From the NCBI GenBank assembly GCA_003640385.1, contig RCAB01000220.1:35837-99836 (forward strand): 64,000 nucleotides of DNA, read 5' to 3'. A model generated the notes under the pieces. That model made no database searches and was not told where the DNA came from. It worked only from the letters and a program-made list of their open reading frames with translations. This stretch comes from Setaria digitata. Lineage: Eukaryota; Nematoda; Chromadorea; Rhabditida; Setariidae. How positions within the stretch are numbered: position 1 is the first letter of the stretch; every line of letters starts with the position of its first letter. Shown here piece by piece: positions 13,909-27,360 of the stretch. Made by a program: the position numbers and the translations under genes.

Positions 13909-15317
13909 GAATTACTAATAAGCTAACAACAACTTGTTTCACTTATTGAAAGAGCGGGAAGAATGAATTGGAAATTTCTATGGAATATTTTGGCTAGGTT
14001 ATGATCGATCAAAATTTTTTTTTTTATCATTCCATATTCAGTTCCATTCATAAATGATCAAATCATTTTCTTTTTTTCCGATCATGAGGCAATAATTTTT
14101 GATAACATTGCAAAATTTTGAATTTCCGTTCCGGAAAAAGAAAAATACCACAATTTTTAGGCATTTTACGAATTGAGCAATAAACAATGTATGTCATCAT
14201 AGTCTCGTTACAGCCACTGACTAATAATTCATTTTCTAATTCCTGTATTTGTATTATTTGATTTCCTTTAAAATAACTAAAAAGAATGAACGAATGATGA
14301 TGATAATATAAATATCCAGTGCTGCATAATTAGTAAACAGTAATAATAATTGATAAGCAATAATTGTATATTTCATCGGAACTGATCAAAGTTTTAGCTA
14401 AATGCTCAGCGAGAAAAAAAAAAAAAAAAAAAAATCTCGCTTCTTTACTGCGAAATGTTTCTTATCATTGGACTTCCTTATGAAGAAGAAATTTCCTCCT
14501 AGAACTGATGTATACTCAATGTTCACGTCTTTATGCAACCTTCAGATTTGCTAATTATAAATTTACACGCATATACGCTGCCCCAACGTGTTGAGTGCAG
14601 TGCAACTCGGTTGTACCTCACCGTTAAGCATTAGTTCCAATTTATTCATTTATCACTTATATTTGATTTTCTTTCTTTTTTTTTTTCTTTTTAAAGAAAA
14701 GGCAAATTTTGGCATTAGCTTAAATCTTTTATATAGGATTTCTTATTCTCTTTTATAAATCAAAATGTGAGAAATTTCAGTCGGAATTTGAGAAAAACGA
14801 AATTATGAAACATCTCGAACTGAACAGTGCAGTATATCTATCCGTCTCTGTATAATATGTCTATTTATGTATAGTACTGAGAACCTGCGAATTATGAAAT
14901 ACGAATTTATTTCATTCAAGATACAAAAAAATAAATTCGATCAAATACCTGACATGTTATTTCTCTGCAGGATAAAGTAAAGAAGAATGCACGGTTAAAT
15001 GCTCAAAATATCTACTGCAAAAGATATTCGGGATAGTAACTGTGGTGACATTTTGCAACATCAAATCACCTTTGTATTAATAATAGATTTTATAACACAT
15101 GATAATTTCTGGCTCAACAGCCGCTGAGGAGAATAAGAGGATGTAGAAAGTAAGGAACAGTGGTAAACAACGGCGGGCACGTAAACATGGTAATTACCCG
15201 CACTGAGCAGGCAACCAAGAAAAGGTGGCATCTCCTGGTTAATGAAACACAATTCTACACAGATCTGGAAGGATCAGATTAAAGTACAAGGAACAAGGTA
15301 ATCGTATTCTTTTTAGA
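13909..15317. other. Intergenic region between convergent copine and SF3A1 genes
   Basis: This is about 1.4 kb between two 3' ends. It has poly-A/T runs (for example near 14415) and no credible ORF. The stretch 15090-15300 is less AT-rich than its surroundings but has no open frame with splice signals. A TTTATT at 14906-14911 could be the minus-strand polyadenylation signal (AATAAA) for SF3A1, about 410 bp beyond its stop. No tRNA or other RNA gene was seen. Confidence 0.5.
14179..14184 (+). terminator. Candidate AATAAA polyadenylation signal of the copine gene
   Basis: An AATAAA hexamer lies 271 bp past the copine TAG stop in otherwise non-coding sequence. The hexamer is common by chance in AT-rich DNA, so the assignment rests on its position only. 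Confidence 0.4.
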
Positions 15318-18300
15318 TCACTTCTTCTTACCACCTCTTTCTTTGATTAGCAGTTGTACAACAGCTCCGGTATTCATGTTGTAGTAGGCTAATGTGCACG
15401 CATCCTTCAAGAACAAGCCCTAAAAATTCATTCGAAAATAAAAAAACTTAGGTCCACACCGATATGAAAGTAAAGAACAGAATCAGAAAACCTAACTGTC
15501 AATCCACTAAAAAATTCCAAATTTTATGTTGCTAGCAGCTATCTGCATTTCTAAAAACCTTCTAGACAGTTTGGAAAGACCAACCTCATACGAGAGTTTC
15601 TGCTTTGAACAGGGTAAACCCGTTTCGTCCTGCACAAAACTTTTCAGCGTAGAGACCTGAATTTATTTCTCAATTACTCGTTAAGAACTTCATTTAATGC
15701 CGCATGATGCTTAAAATACACATTTTGCTGAACAGATCTCACGAACAAGAGCTACAAATTGAGAATTCAAATAATTACCGGTGCAGCTATATCCATGGAG
15801 ACACTTAAGCGCCGCCCATCAAGTTTCCAATCCGGATTTGGAGCAGTACTAGGTATCTGGATAGAAACATTAATTGATCCTGTGACCTAAAAAGCAGTCT
15901 ATTAGAATAATCACAATAATCCTCTTTCCTATTAATACCTTTCCAGCAACGGCTGACAATCTTCAAATAATTTAAAAAAACTCTGAACTGGTGATTCTGA
16001 CTTGTGTTAAAATAGACATAAATCGGGAAATTATAATACTAATGATTTAAGGATCTATATGAAAACCTGCAGCAAATTAAAAATACCTTTGTAAGCCAAA
16101 CAGCTTCACTTTCAAGATCATCTTCTGTTCGAGCCTTTTTCGCAGGTGGTGGTCCATCCCCAGTAGATACATTAGTAGTGACATTTGTATCAACTACGGG
16201 AGTAGTTGAAGTTACAGGTGGTGGAATGGGTGCTGCTACCGGTGCACTACTAGGACGAACCGCAAGCGGTGTCTGAGGAATTACAGGAACAGGTATCATT
16301 GGAACTCCAATAGGCGGCTAAAATACGTTTTTAAAACTAACAAAGAGAAGAATTCTTGAACTCCCTCATTTTTCAAACCATATTAATTAAATAGGAACTT
16401 AAAAAATCAAAGAAAGAGTTTGCATGGAGAAAACTAACTCTCATGACAGGCATTGTCATCGGTGGCATCGGCATTGGTGCACCTGGAAATGGTATTGCAG
16501 GAAACCTGAAATACTTCATTGACTTGTTTATCAATTCAATATAAATTGTTGTAAGAAATAATTAGAAAAAAAATGGATTTTAGACTGCAAATTATCACTA
16601 GCAATATTTATTACAAAAAAAAAAAGAATAAAATTAACTAATGGATAAGTAAAAATGAAACAATGTAATAAAAACCCAGGCGGTTGTGGTCGGATGGGGA
16701 TCTGAGGAATGACTGGTGGTCGAACGGCCTGTGTTGGTGGCACCGGAGCCGGTGCAGTCTGTGGAGGAGGTACTGGTGGTCGTGGTGTAGGAATAGGTGG
16801 TTTTGGTACCACTGTAGCTGGCGTTGTTGCAGTAGTTGTAGTACTAGTTACAGGTAAAGATGTTGTAGTTACTACTACTGTTGCGATTGTAGTAGTCGGT
16901 GGTGGGGCTGTCTGAACTGGTGGGGGTGGTATAGCACCTGGTCCTATTCTTTCTTTACTTGGATCAGCAATATATCCATGCTGCTTATGGATTTCATTAA
17001 TCTGTTGATCTGAAAAGACTTCTGTGACGTTACTTCGTAATTCTTCATAAACGCTTCTTTTATTTCTTCACTTTTTTTTTTAAGGTGGCAAATTATCTAA
17101 TCCATTACTAAAACATTTCTCCAACAACGAAACCATAAAAATATTTCAGAGCGGATCTTCATCACAGAATCGCAGTTTATTACTTTAAATAAATATACCC
17201 AATGTGACGCTTTGCTGAGCTAATTTTGTTGTTTGGTCGATTGTTGACTGCTGACCATCCCAGATAAGCTTTGGATCAGGACCACGAGGTGCCTCCTCTT
17301 CCTCACCAAGCTGAAAGAACATACCATAACGAAGACTGCATTTGATTTTCTCTTTTATTCACAATGTTATTATATATGCATAGAAAAAAAAAGCATATAT
17401 ATATATATATATATATATACTTTCTATTCCTAGTTATTTAAAAGATGGCTTTATAACAAGGGCATCTACCGCAAGATCAACTGACCAGTGACGTGCTATC
17501 TAGAAATAAATCATGCCCTTCCTATAACAAAAGTATTTGATTGTTAATAAGATAGTTCAAAAAGAAAACAAGAAAAACCTTCTTTCCAATAATCGTTTGC
17601 TCTGCACCATGACCGAAAATATCGGTACGACGTTCTGCAAATTTGCCAATGTTCGTACTGATATCAGCGCCTGGAGCATAAACAGGCTCTTCTTCATTCC
17701 GATCCGAGAGCTCTCTGGAATTGGAAATCAGTATTTCCGATTAGAATAAATTATAAACACGACTTTATTTAAGTTTAATGAAATGGAAAGCTTGCAAACT
17801 GCAACTAACCTTTCCCGCTGTTCTTTATATTGCGAATCAACAGTATTATAACGCATATGCTCCTGCAATTTATCGGCAGGTATTCGTTCGCCGGTAAGAG
17901 GTGAAATAATCCATTTGTCAGCAGCTTTTCGTGCAGCTATTGCTAAAATAATGAATGTGATGCATCCAAATTAGATGAAAATGCATCATAAAAAAATATA
18001 AGATAGAACTGTGCTGAATTTTAAATATCAGTGGAGCTGTTTTACGGTTCTAAACAAGTGGAAGTACTCATTCCTGTTCCACTTTAATTTTGACGATCTG
18101 TGTCTCTTACAACTCACCACTATTTATAGTGTTATATCTCTTAAGTTACACCAGCAAGAACCTTTCAACTTAAACATCACACTCAAATAATATTAAAATC
18201 AGAAACTGGAGAAAACAAACATTTCTTCGGATCATAGTCTCTGATTACGACGGTATCTTCCGAAGGTGGTGCAGGCATCGGTTGAGTAACTTCATATGGG

Positions 18301-21282
18301 GCTTTCTTCTCGCGGTCATGGTTACCATTTTCTATTTCACCATTCGTAACCTATAAAAGGATATTAACTGCATTATATACATATATAATTTGTTTTTAGA
18401 AATCAACTCTCAAAAACATTATAACCTAATTTTTTTTTTTTTTAAATTTTAGACAGACTGAATGAATTTTCAATTTTTTTCCACAAAAACATTGGATTTT
18501 GTTTCCACTACATATTTTAATATAGAAAGAGAACAATTTATTGAACATGGAAAAGAATATAAATTCACATTACCAAGACATAATCTCAAAGCTGCAGTTC
18601 TAAACTTCTACACTACATTTTGAAATGTTCCTCAGACAAAAACAAATTATATCTTTTTAAATAAAAAATAAATCTGATTCCTACGGAGAATTACATCGCT
18701 GTTACCAAAAATCAGAAATAACTTACTTCATTACGAATTTCTTGATGTTCCTCATCCGAATCTGATTCAACATCCATCTCTACTGCTTGTTCCGCAGCAG
18801 CTTTGGCTGCTGCTTCCTAAGAATTGATGAATATATCTTTTTACGGTATGTTAAATTGAATAGTTAAAACACTCTCAAATAATTTCAAGAAATGCCATTT
18901 TTGTCCTACAGAAAATAAGCAATTGCAAGAAGCGGTAGTTTGATCCTCCAATACCGTTCTTATGATAATATAAATCAAATAAAATTGGGCAAAAAAACTT
19001 ACCTGTCGTTGTTGCATCAGAATTCTTGCGCCGACATCTTTGGGTGTACAAAATGGTGGTAGAGTGGCTGCAACCATTAAAAGTATTAATCACAAAATTA
19101 TTAAATAGCCAAAACCAGAAAAATCTCTTTGAATACTTTCTTTTTGTCGAGAAAATTTATTAAAGCAAAGCAAAATTAATATGTATTTAACATTTTATAT
19201 ATTTTAAAACCCAAAACTATACAGATAATCAGAAACTTCAGATTCGTTCATAGATGCTTCAGTAAACTATATCGCAATATACTAAAGACTCAGAGAGACT
19301 AAGTAAAGAAGTGAAGAAACTTTATCATCTTTTTTTAATTATTCACGTAATATAAATAATCTTAAAAGGACATAATTTATCTACAAAATTCAAATTTTGA
19401 ATCTCTCTACAACAAGGGAATTTCAAAGAAAAAAAAAACAGAATATTGAAGGACAAATACAGTTTCTTTGAATAATTAATAGTACTAACCTGTATCGTTG
19501 ATAGGAAAATCGACAGTTTGCACTACAACGAAATCATGCCAGTCGATTTGTGCATAGGCTATTCTTTCTCTTTCAATCTACCCATAAAATATATATTGAG
19601 TGCATTATTAAGAAAAAAAAAAAAAGAATCGATTAAGTAATGAAATTTCACAGAATAACCTCAGCATCTTCCTTCTCTTTTTGAGCTCGCTGATACTTCT
19701 CCCATCCAACACGATATCTCACATTCTCAAGAATTTTTTTTGTATTATCCTCCTCAGATTTCAAATCCTCCACAATATTCTTGGCAGGAACAATTATCTA
19801 AAAACAATTTCAATATTAAAAATCACTCGCTGATAACTCTTATCCCTCATTTCCTTTTTCACTCCTCACTTTTAAACTAAGAATTCAAATCAGTTTCCAA
19901 GTTTGAGAAGTAAAAAAAGAGCGTAAATTTAAGAACAAAAGAATGGGTTCAACTTTATAACTGGATAAATAATAGATAATAAAGGCTAAGTGTGTATGAA
20001 TAAAAGCAATTAATTAATATTTAAATGACGAATATGTTACGAAGATAATTTGTTTCGAATAGACCGATAAACCTTAGTATATTGCTCGACAAGCTTCGTG
20101 AAATAATTGAAATTTGAATGCTGAGGTTTCAAAAAATCGAACTGATAATTCCTTGATTCACGATTCATCAATGAAGTAAGAAACTGTCGGCCATTACGCG
20201 CCACAAATAATGCCGTCAATTTGATCAAATCCCTAAAAGCATAGTTATCCAAAGATCTGCAAGGTCCCTCTAATTAATTAAAAATTTCTCTTTTATTCTT
20301 TTCTCATATTTTCCTTTTGCTGCTTCAAACATAACTGAACTTACAAATCGAATGCGTTTATTGTAGCAGGGTCAGCATCGAATTCGAATGGAGGTGGAGG
20401 ATTTCGAGGCACAAATTCTGCCTGCTTCACATGTTCTTTTACTGCTTCCGGTATTTGCGGTCGCTAAACATATTTGTATCATAAAGAATATGCAAACATT
20501 AGACGAATATAACAATACATTCAAGGGTAAACTAAGAAACTGTGAGGCGACATATTTTGACGATATTTTTTTATAAAAAAAACAAGTATCGGTACACTTT
20601 TTTTCACCTCACGACTCAAGTGGTTTAAAAGCAATTAATTTAAGCCTATTAATTTGACTTCTTATTCCATCACAAAGTTTTAAGCGCCAATTTAGAACTT
20701 CAAAACTACGCAATGAAGTGAATGGGAGCTTACCGGTACCGATGGTTCAGTTGCTTTTCCATCACGGAACTCTACAACCTTGTGCTGATAATATGCGTTG
20801 TATGGATCTGTTGCACTCAGAAAACTGAACCGAGGATTAGCCGCTTCTTTTTCCCGGATTTTATTCTCGAAGTCGATTCCATTTCTGGCAACAAAAGCCG
20901 CCGTTTTGTCGACAATCGCTGAAGAAAAATTTCTCCTAGTTACAACTGTGCGCCATGTTAACACATAATTTTGAGATAAATAGAAAACAGTGAAAAATGA
21001 ATGCTGACATATCTCCAGTTAATAAGAGTAAAATACGGGTAAAGTGTTTCACTACAAATTTTATATTAAAATGAAAAGGTAAAAAATATTGATAAAAGAC
21101 TTTTGCTCTCTCTATTTCTCTCTCCCTTATTCAAATAAAAAGATGTGGCAAAACAGAAAATAAAACTAACTTCTAATATCTGGCGGAGGATAGATAATCC
21201 CAATGACTTGTCGACCGCTCATTGATGGCTCCGTATTTACGGAATCTTCCTCCCGATTTGAAACCATCACAACGGGTGGCAT
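15318..21282 (-). CDS. prp-21 (SF3A1): Splicing factor 3A subunit 1 (SF3A1/PRP21)
   Basis: Eighteen exons, high to low: 21282-21171, 20918-20734, 20463-20345, 20232-20073, 19797-19660, 19577-19490, 19067-19003, 18816-18727, 18350-18221, 17942-17810, 17714-17579, 17310-17199, 17009-16676, 16505-16439, 16317-16087, 15886-15779, 15656-15585, 15419-15318. They sum to 2,382 bp, 793 residues, the length I recall for human SF3A1. Two SURP modules lie at about residues 39-88 and 139-192, both with FVARNG. A helical/charged region with ITSPLTGE-like sequence (here ISPLTGERIPA) follows. Exons 13-15 are Pro/Thr-rich, and a ubiquitin-like domain from about residue 700 ends in RGGKKK. SF3A1 is part of the SF3a complex of U2 snRNP, and its C-terminal domain contacts U1 snRNA. 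The start is the ATG at 21282, 33 nt after an acceptor-like TTTCCAG. Identification is firm. Confidence 0.96.
17394..17419. repeat. (AT)n microsatellite in an SF3A1 intron
   Basis: An uninterrupted AT dinucleotide run of about 13 units lies in the intron between SF3A1 exons 11 and 12. It is away from both splice sites and probably neutral. Confidence 0.9.
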
Positions 21283-21325
21283 GATTATTTTTACACGTTG
21301 AAACTTAATTTGATACTGGAAATAA
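21283..21325 (-). promoter_or_regulatory. Candidate trans-splice acceptor and 5' UTR of SF3A1
   Basis: On the minus strand a TTATTTCCAG acceptor (AG at 21317-21316) lies 33 nt before the start ATG. No upstream exon is evident. In nematodes this arrangement is typical of spliced-leader addition. The leader itself is not encoded here, so this is inference from position and motif. Confidence 0.45.
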
Positions 21326-22356
21326 TAAGCAGAAGCCGTAGACGGCAATATTAACAACAGCAAATGTGAGACACTCTAATTTAATGATGGATAATACCAT
21401 ACAGCTACTAAAATCATTTGGTAATAAATAACATACAATAATTCAATAATAAGAAGTGTTTAATAACGTCTTGCACCTACTCACCAATTCAGAGTCACAT
21501 CTAATGGCTTGAGATTTACCACCCTATTGGAGTTTCTGTATGTTCTACCGTCGTCAACCTGTAGCTAATGGAATAAGCACATACATCACAATAAAGCCTC
21601 CTCATTTTGAATACTTATCGATGCTAATTTTGAACTTTTCAAATCTTCGAACTAAGGCATTTAATCTCATGAACTCTTACACATTACCGGCTAATGGACT
21701 ATAACAGAAACTCGGCTAAAGCACACCCTGTTACTATTTATCGTTCATTTTAAACTCTGAACTCATTTCACTTTAACCACCAAACTCATGCCTGACAAGC
21801 ATACTCCTCTTCTCAATTATTTTGAAGAACTTATTTAAAACTTTAAAAGTTATCTACACTTATTCTGAGGCACCTGTAATCAAAAAATAAATAATTGTCC
21901 CTCCATCTCTCAAAACTACACACTCTTTCTGGGTACCTTAACTAAAGTCCTATCAGACTATCACTATCACTAACAGTGATAAGCATGACTAACAGCACTG
22001 AAAAATGGTGCAACTACGATTACAGTTCATCAGAGCAAAAGAAATGCACGAGAATGAAACTGTAGTTGCATGTGTGCTTCATGAAACGATTAGTGAAATA
22101 GATATGCGAAATAGTCCATGGGAAGGGGTAAAATTAATTTAAGCTCGGGTTTAATTGATGCCTGGAAACGCCTGGAATTACCTTGCAAGTTCGGATTTGA
22201 GTTTGAAACTAGTGTGATTGCAGGTTCAAGTGTTTGAAAACGTTAAAATTGATCAGCTAATGTTGCGAAAGGTTAAATAGAGTTCAAGTTTGGGTATAAA
22301 TATAAACAATTTTAAACACAGTGAAATAATTTTTAGTCAAACTAAAGGTTTTTAAA

Positions 22357-22600
22357 CTTTGAATTTAAGCTTAAGCTTAAAATTATATTTCAATAAGTTG
22401 AAATCTTTCGATTTTATTAATTTAAATTTTTTCAGTTAATTAAGAATGGATTAATTCGAAATTTGAAATTATTAGGANGCTTTGAATTTAAGCTTAAGCT
22501 TAAAATTATATTTCAATAAGTTGAAATTTTTCGATTTTATTAATTTGAATTTTTTCAGTTAATTAAGAATGGATTAATTCGAAATTTGAAATTATTAGGA
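22357..22600. repeat. 121-bp direct duplication flanking an N (probable assembly join)
   Basis: Copies at 22357-22477 and 22480-22600 differ at two visible positions and are separated by the N at 22478 plus one base. Each copy holds a short AAGCTTAAGCTTAA stretch. A near-identical pair split by a single N is what results when two overlapping contigs are joined without merging. The copy differences would then be haplotype variation or error. Confidence 0.85.
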
Positions 22601-23813
22601 GCCACTCATCGTGGAGCTTTCCGGGCTCTTTATTCTCGATTATTTATTCTCGATATTTCTATGGAATATTTCGAACAAATGAGTTAACACTATCTCTTTG
22701 ATTTCATAATCCTCTGTCTCTCTCGAATCCGCTTCTGATTGATATCAAAGGTCAACATATCAGTCAGCCCGTTAATTAGTTAATTTATTTTCTTGTAAAA
22801 ATTTCTAAGAAGTAAGATTTTTTTAGTTGCGAATCTGAAATGCTATTCAATATACTTATTTACTAAGTAGTATACAACAGTTTTGCTATAGAAGAGAAGA
22901 AAACAAACAAAATATGTTATGGAATAATATGCTTCAACTTCTATTTTCTCTTATATCACTTCCGGAATTGAGAAAAATCTGAATTAGTCCAAATTATTGT
23001 TGACTAGAAAATGATCGATACTGATTCTAGATCAGATCGTTTATTTAGATGAGGTTATCCATCGTTCATCACAAACTTCTAATTATTGCCATTTCATATC
23101 ACAAGCAATTCATTTGGAAGCTTTGATATCTTTCACTGACTTTATCTGTTGATAAACTTGCGTTATTTTTAGAATTATTTCAGTCTATGTCTAACTTTCA
23201 CTAAGTTAAAATCAAATTTCCGGCAATATCCTATCGATATATTGCTTAGTTATGCCAAAATGACGATAAATGCAAGAAAATGTCAACAAATACTGAGCCC
23301 CAAGCAAACTTACGAAAACACTTACGTCTTTTGGGTGATAAAAAAATTAAAAAACAAGAGAAAAGAAATGGAAGACTACTTCGCACAGTAAATAATCAAA
23401 CTAATTCGTTTCCTTTCCTTACAGCATTTTCAAGATAAAAGTAACATCAAATATAGTACGAAATGAGGTCTCTCATTTCTAAAAATTCGTTCTACTTTTT
23501 TTACTTTGAAAAATGAATCACGAAAATTTTAGGAAATAATTTGTTTTTTCTATTCCTTCCAAATTTCTCTCTCATTATTTTTGCTTAAAATTAAATTTGT
23601 TCACTGCCATTTACTCGTTGCTGAGGAAAAAAAAGTAGCTAAAATTTTTTTTTTTTTTTGTTATCAAATAAATTAGTTTATTTGAAAAAAGAGAGGATGA
23701 TATGGAATTGAAAGCACTAAGTTAAGTGATAAATAAGAAATAGAAAGGAATTGAAATTTTTGAAATGAGTAATTCGAAATTTAATTCTTTCCTTTCCTCT
23801 CTTTTCTTTCGGC

Positions 23814-23845
<32 letters not shown>

Positions 23846-26800
23846 ATTATTTTATTATCTATTCTTCGATTATCTTCTTTGTTCACTTTTTTTTTTATAC
23901 ACATTCAAATGTTATTTATGAAAAAATGAAATATATTATAATAAATAATTTAATTCGTACTTTACCGTTCTCTGCTTCCTTCTTTTCAGACACTAATCAC
24001 TGTTAAGCTCGATGAAAATTAATATTTTAGCTAGCGGAAACATAAATTTTTGTTTGGTGCCTAAATATTAGAAAGAAAAAAAAACTGCTTTCTAAAACTA
24101 TGAATTTCAAATATTCGGTTATTTTCTTTTTTTGAAATTTATTATAGATTTTTTATTTAAAAGAAATGCATTTTGTTTCCTTTTGCTTTAATTTATCAGT
24201 GGTGTAAATAAATGTTTTAATCATTTGTTTTTATAGGAATATTCAATGTTACATTGTACTCGTTAAAATTTAACATTTGATTCGAATTAATGTTTGCTGG
24301 AAATGATTTAATGAGCTCTGTCCTTTGAATCCATTATTGTTATCCTTATTTCGAATAGCTGATTAGATTATTTAATTATCTTTATTTGATGCAAATTTCA
24401 CACTACTATTAAGATAATTGGGAAATTAGTTTTCCCGACTGTTTAATTAACATTCAGTTAATTTCTCGCTATCGTAAGCATTGTTAAATTAACAAATACA
24501 TACAATAACTTGATTCTTTTTTCCTTTCTTTTGAATTTAAACTTCTTACCCCTTCATCTTCAATTTATTTTTTTTCATTTTTCGAAAAAAATGAATTCAT
24601 CATCAATTATAAATAACATTTTTTTCTTTTTGAAATTAAACTTAATTTTTTTTCTTAAAAAAAAAGAAAAAAGATTATCAATATATATCAATCTGTGAAA
24701 TTGTAACGAAATTAAAATTTAATATCTCAGATGAAAACAAAGAGAGAGAGAAAAAAAAAAAGAAAAATGATAAATATGCTAAGTTGTGTATAAAATGGTT
24801 TTGGAATGGCGAAAAGAATGAAGAAATGAAACGCTAAGCTATCATTTCCGGTTGCGAAAGAAGAGGTAGGAGTTAGCCGGAAATGGGTAATCTCATATCG
24901 GGTCTAGCTAGCTTGCTTAGTTATTTTGTTGATTAGAATCTATCATGTGGAGCTAGCAGCGCTAACAGTTAACAGCAGCAATTCGATAAACGCTTTCCAC
25001 TTAGCTATTAGCCTGTTTGAATTATTTTCATCAAAATAAATTGTCATTTTACATATATTCCAGTCATTTGTCTATGTTTTTTCTTTTTTTTTTCCAATAT
25101 GATATTGAAAATTAAATGATTTGCAAATTTCCTAATTAAAAGTTTCCTATCATTTTCAAATAATTAATATTGTTTGCTCTTCTTTTTCTGTTTTTTTTTT
25201 TCAGGAATTAATAATTTATCATTTTAGGAAGCTAACTGTAAAATCTTTTTTTTTTTATGATAAAATAAAATTATGAGACAAAAGAATTGAATGAATCGAG
25301 GTAATGTAAAATAAAAATGAAAATGAAAAAATTAGTTACTGTGTTAAAAGGAAAAATGCAATTATTTGCTTATAAAAAAAGTTCGATTATTGAGGGAAAA
25401 ACCTAGTTTTAGTATCATATATATGTCACATTTGAAGTTATAAGTAGTTGTTTTAAATTATATTTGGTAAAAATTCAAATACCAATTTCCGAATTTATTA
25501 AAGTATTATGCATCACATAACATAGCAATATTTTTATGCAATATGATAACTTATCTTCAAACTTTCCACTACTGATAATATCTGCATCACTTTTTCTTCG
25601 CTCTAAAAAGATTTTTAGGAAAATATGTGTCTTTTTTTATTCATAAATTTACTACCATTTTAATTTCCTCAATTTTTCTTTCATCTTTGGCAAAGCAAAT
25701 TTATTCGTAAAAACTTCAATCAATCCTTAAAATCATCCATCTACTCGAAGAAAGAGTTTAAAAAATGCATAGTGTTATGAAAAAGAAACATCAAATGTTA
25801 CAATGAAAAAAATGCACATGATATATCTAGTGATAAGAGTGTTGCATTATCATCATGGATATTTATTTGATTAGCTGCACTGATATCCTTCCCCATAGGA
25901 ACTATTAAAATTAGCAAGAAAGGAGAGAGAGAGAGAAAAAAAAAGAAGAAATTTTCAATAAATTTTACCATCTTGTCGCAGTTTCTTTTCTTATTTCCGA
26001 TTTTTCCCATATCTTCGCTACTGTTTTTTTTTTTTTTTTTTTTTTTTTATTCGTTATCAATTTCAATTTGAGCACTTTTTACATCGCATTGCTATATATG
26101 CCTCTCCATTTTAGTTATGTTTTTTTTTATGGAATATAAAATTAATAAATATTTTTTGGGTTATTTCTGTCTTTCATTGCTACTAAAAAAAATAATGCTA
26201 TTAAAACAAGAAAAAAGTAAAAAAAAAAAAAGAGAGAGAAAAAAAAGGAGATAAATTAAATAATGAAACTTCAATTTTCATAAATATGGGTTTTTTTTTT
26301 TCATTTTCTTTTTGTTCCTTTCTTTCCATCTCCTTCTCTCTTTTACTTCCTCCTCTGTTTCGCTATTTATTTTGAAAACTTCATTTTTCATTTTATACAA
26401 TCAAGTTTTTTTTCCTCAAGGACAGGAAAAAATTTAAGACTACATTTTTTTACAGGCTAATAATCTGATTAGTTAGTTGATAAGGATACACTAGTCTAAG
26501 TTATAGCATTATCTTAATTGCTTCAACCTGCTTAATAGATCTAATCAAAAAAAAAAAAGAATGATAAAAAAATAATTCGAGATTATTTTAATAAAAAAAA
26601 TTTTGTTTATTATAGTTGCAAATTTCTTACCTACTTATTATTGTTCATTATATCTGTTCAGTTCTATTTATTGATGGTGATAAATAAGTCATTATTATCA
26701 CTATGATGATAAAAGTTGGTTTTTCTTAACCTATTAGTTAGTTGCTTATGACATAAATTGTAGGAATCTATTCTATTACTAAAGGAAATGTTAAATTTTT

Positions 26801-27289
26801 TGTTCATAGATTATAATGATGATTAAAAAGGTAATTATGAAACAAATTACAAAAATGCTGATAATGATGATCATAATTCATTGTTTTTAAGATAATAATT
26901 ATAAGGTATCTATTTTAACACCGATTAGATTCAATTTTATACCTCACTACTAAAACGTCTTTAAAATTACTTCATTCATTTAAATCAACTAGGAGGTAAC
27001 AATTATGAAACAGATAATAGAAACAATTAACATTACCATTATTATCAGTTTAATCAAAATTATCATTTCACTAATATCCCTCATATTTCTTATGCATCTT
27101 TCCTTTATAAGGAATAATTTTACTTTTATTGCTCTTATTTATTTTTTTCTTTTAGATGAAATTTCCATCCATTCACTTTTTTCTTTCTTTTCTTTTTTTT
27201 TTTTTTTAATTTCAGGAAACAATTTGTTCTCATTTTACTTCATGCTAACATTATTGTCTATTCCAAATTTTTATGCCCCTCGATTTCTT

Positions 27290-27360
27290 CCGGTTTCTCT
27301 ACACATTTTACCGGTTTTCACATTCATCTCCCATCCGGTTTCTATGTATCTCACCGGTTT
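27290..27360. promoter_or_regulatory. Cluster of four CCGGTTT motifs
   Basis: CCGGTTT occurs at 27290, 27311, 27335 and 27354, a spacing of 19-24 bp, in DNA that otherwise has very few CG dinucleotides. The reverse complement AAACCGG resembles the core of Grainyhead/CP2-family sites (AACCGGTT); the copies at 27311 and 27354 read ACCGGTTT. It could be an enhancer element or the remains of a short tandem repeat. No function is shown. Confidence 0.25.

Noticed and set aside
16709..16915. Plus-strand Gly/Val/Thr-rich ORF
   Set aside because: It is the antisense of the proline/threonine-rich SF3A1 exon 13, which fits the splice phase on the minus strand.
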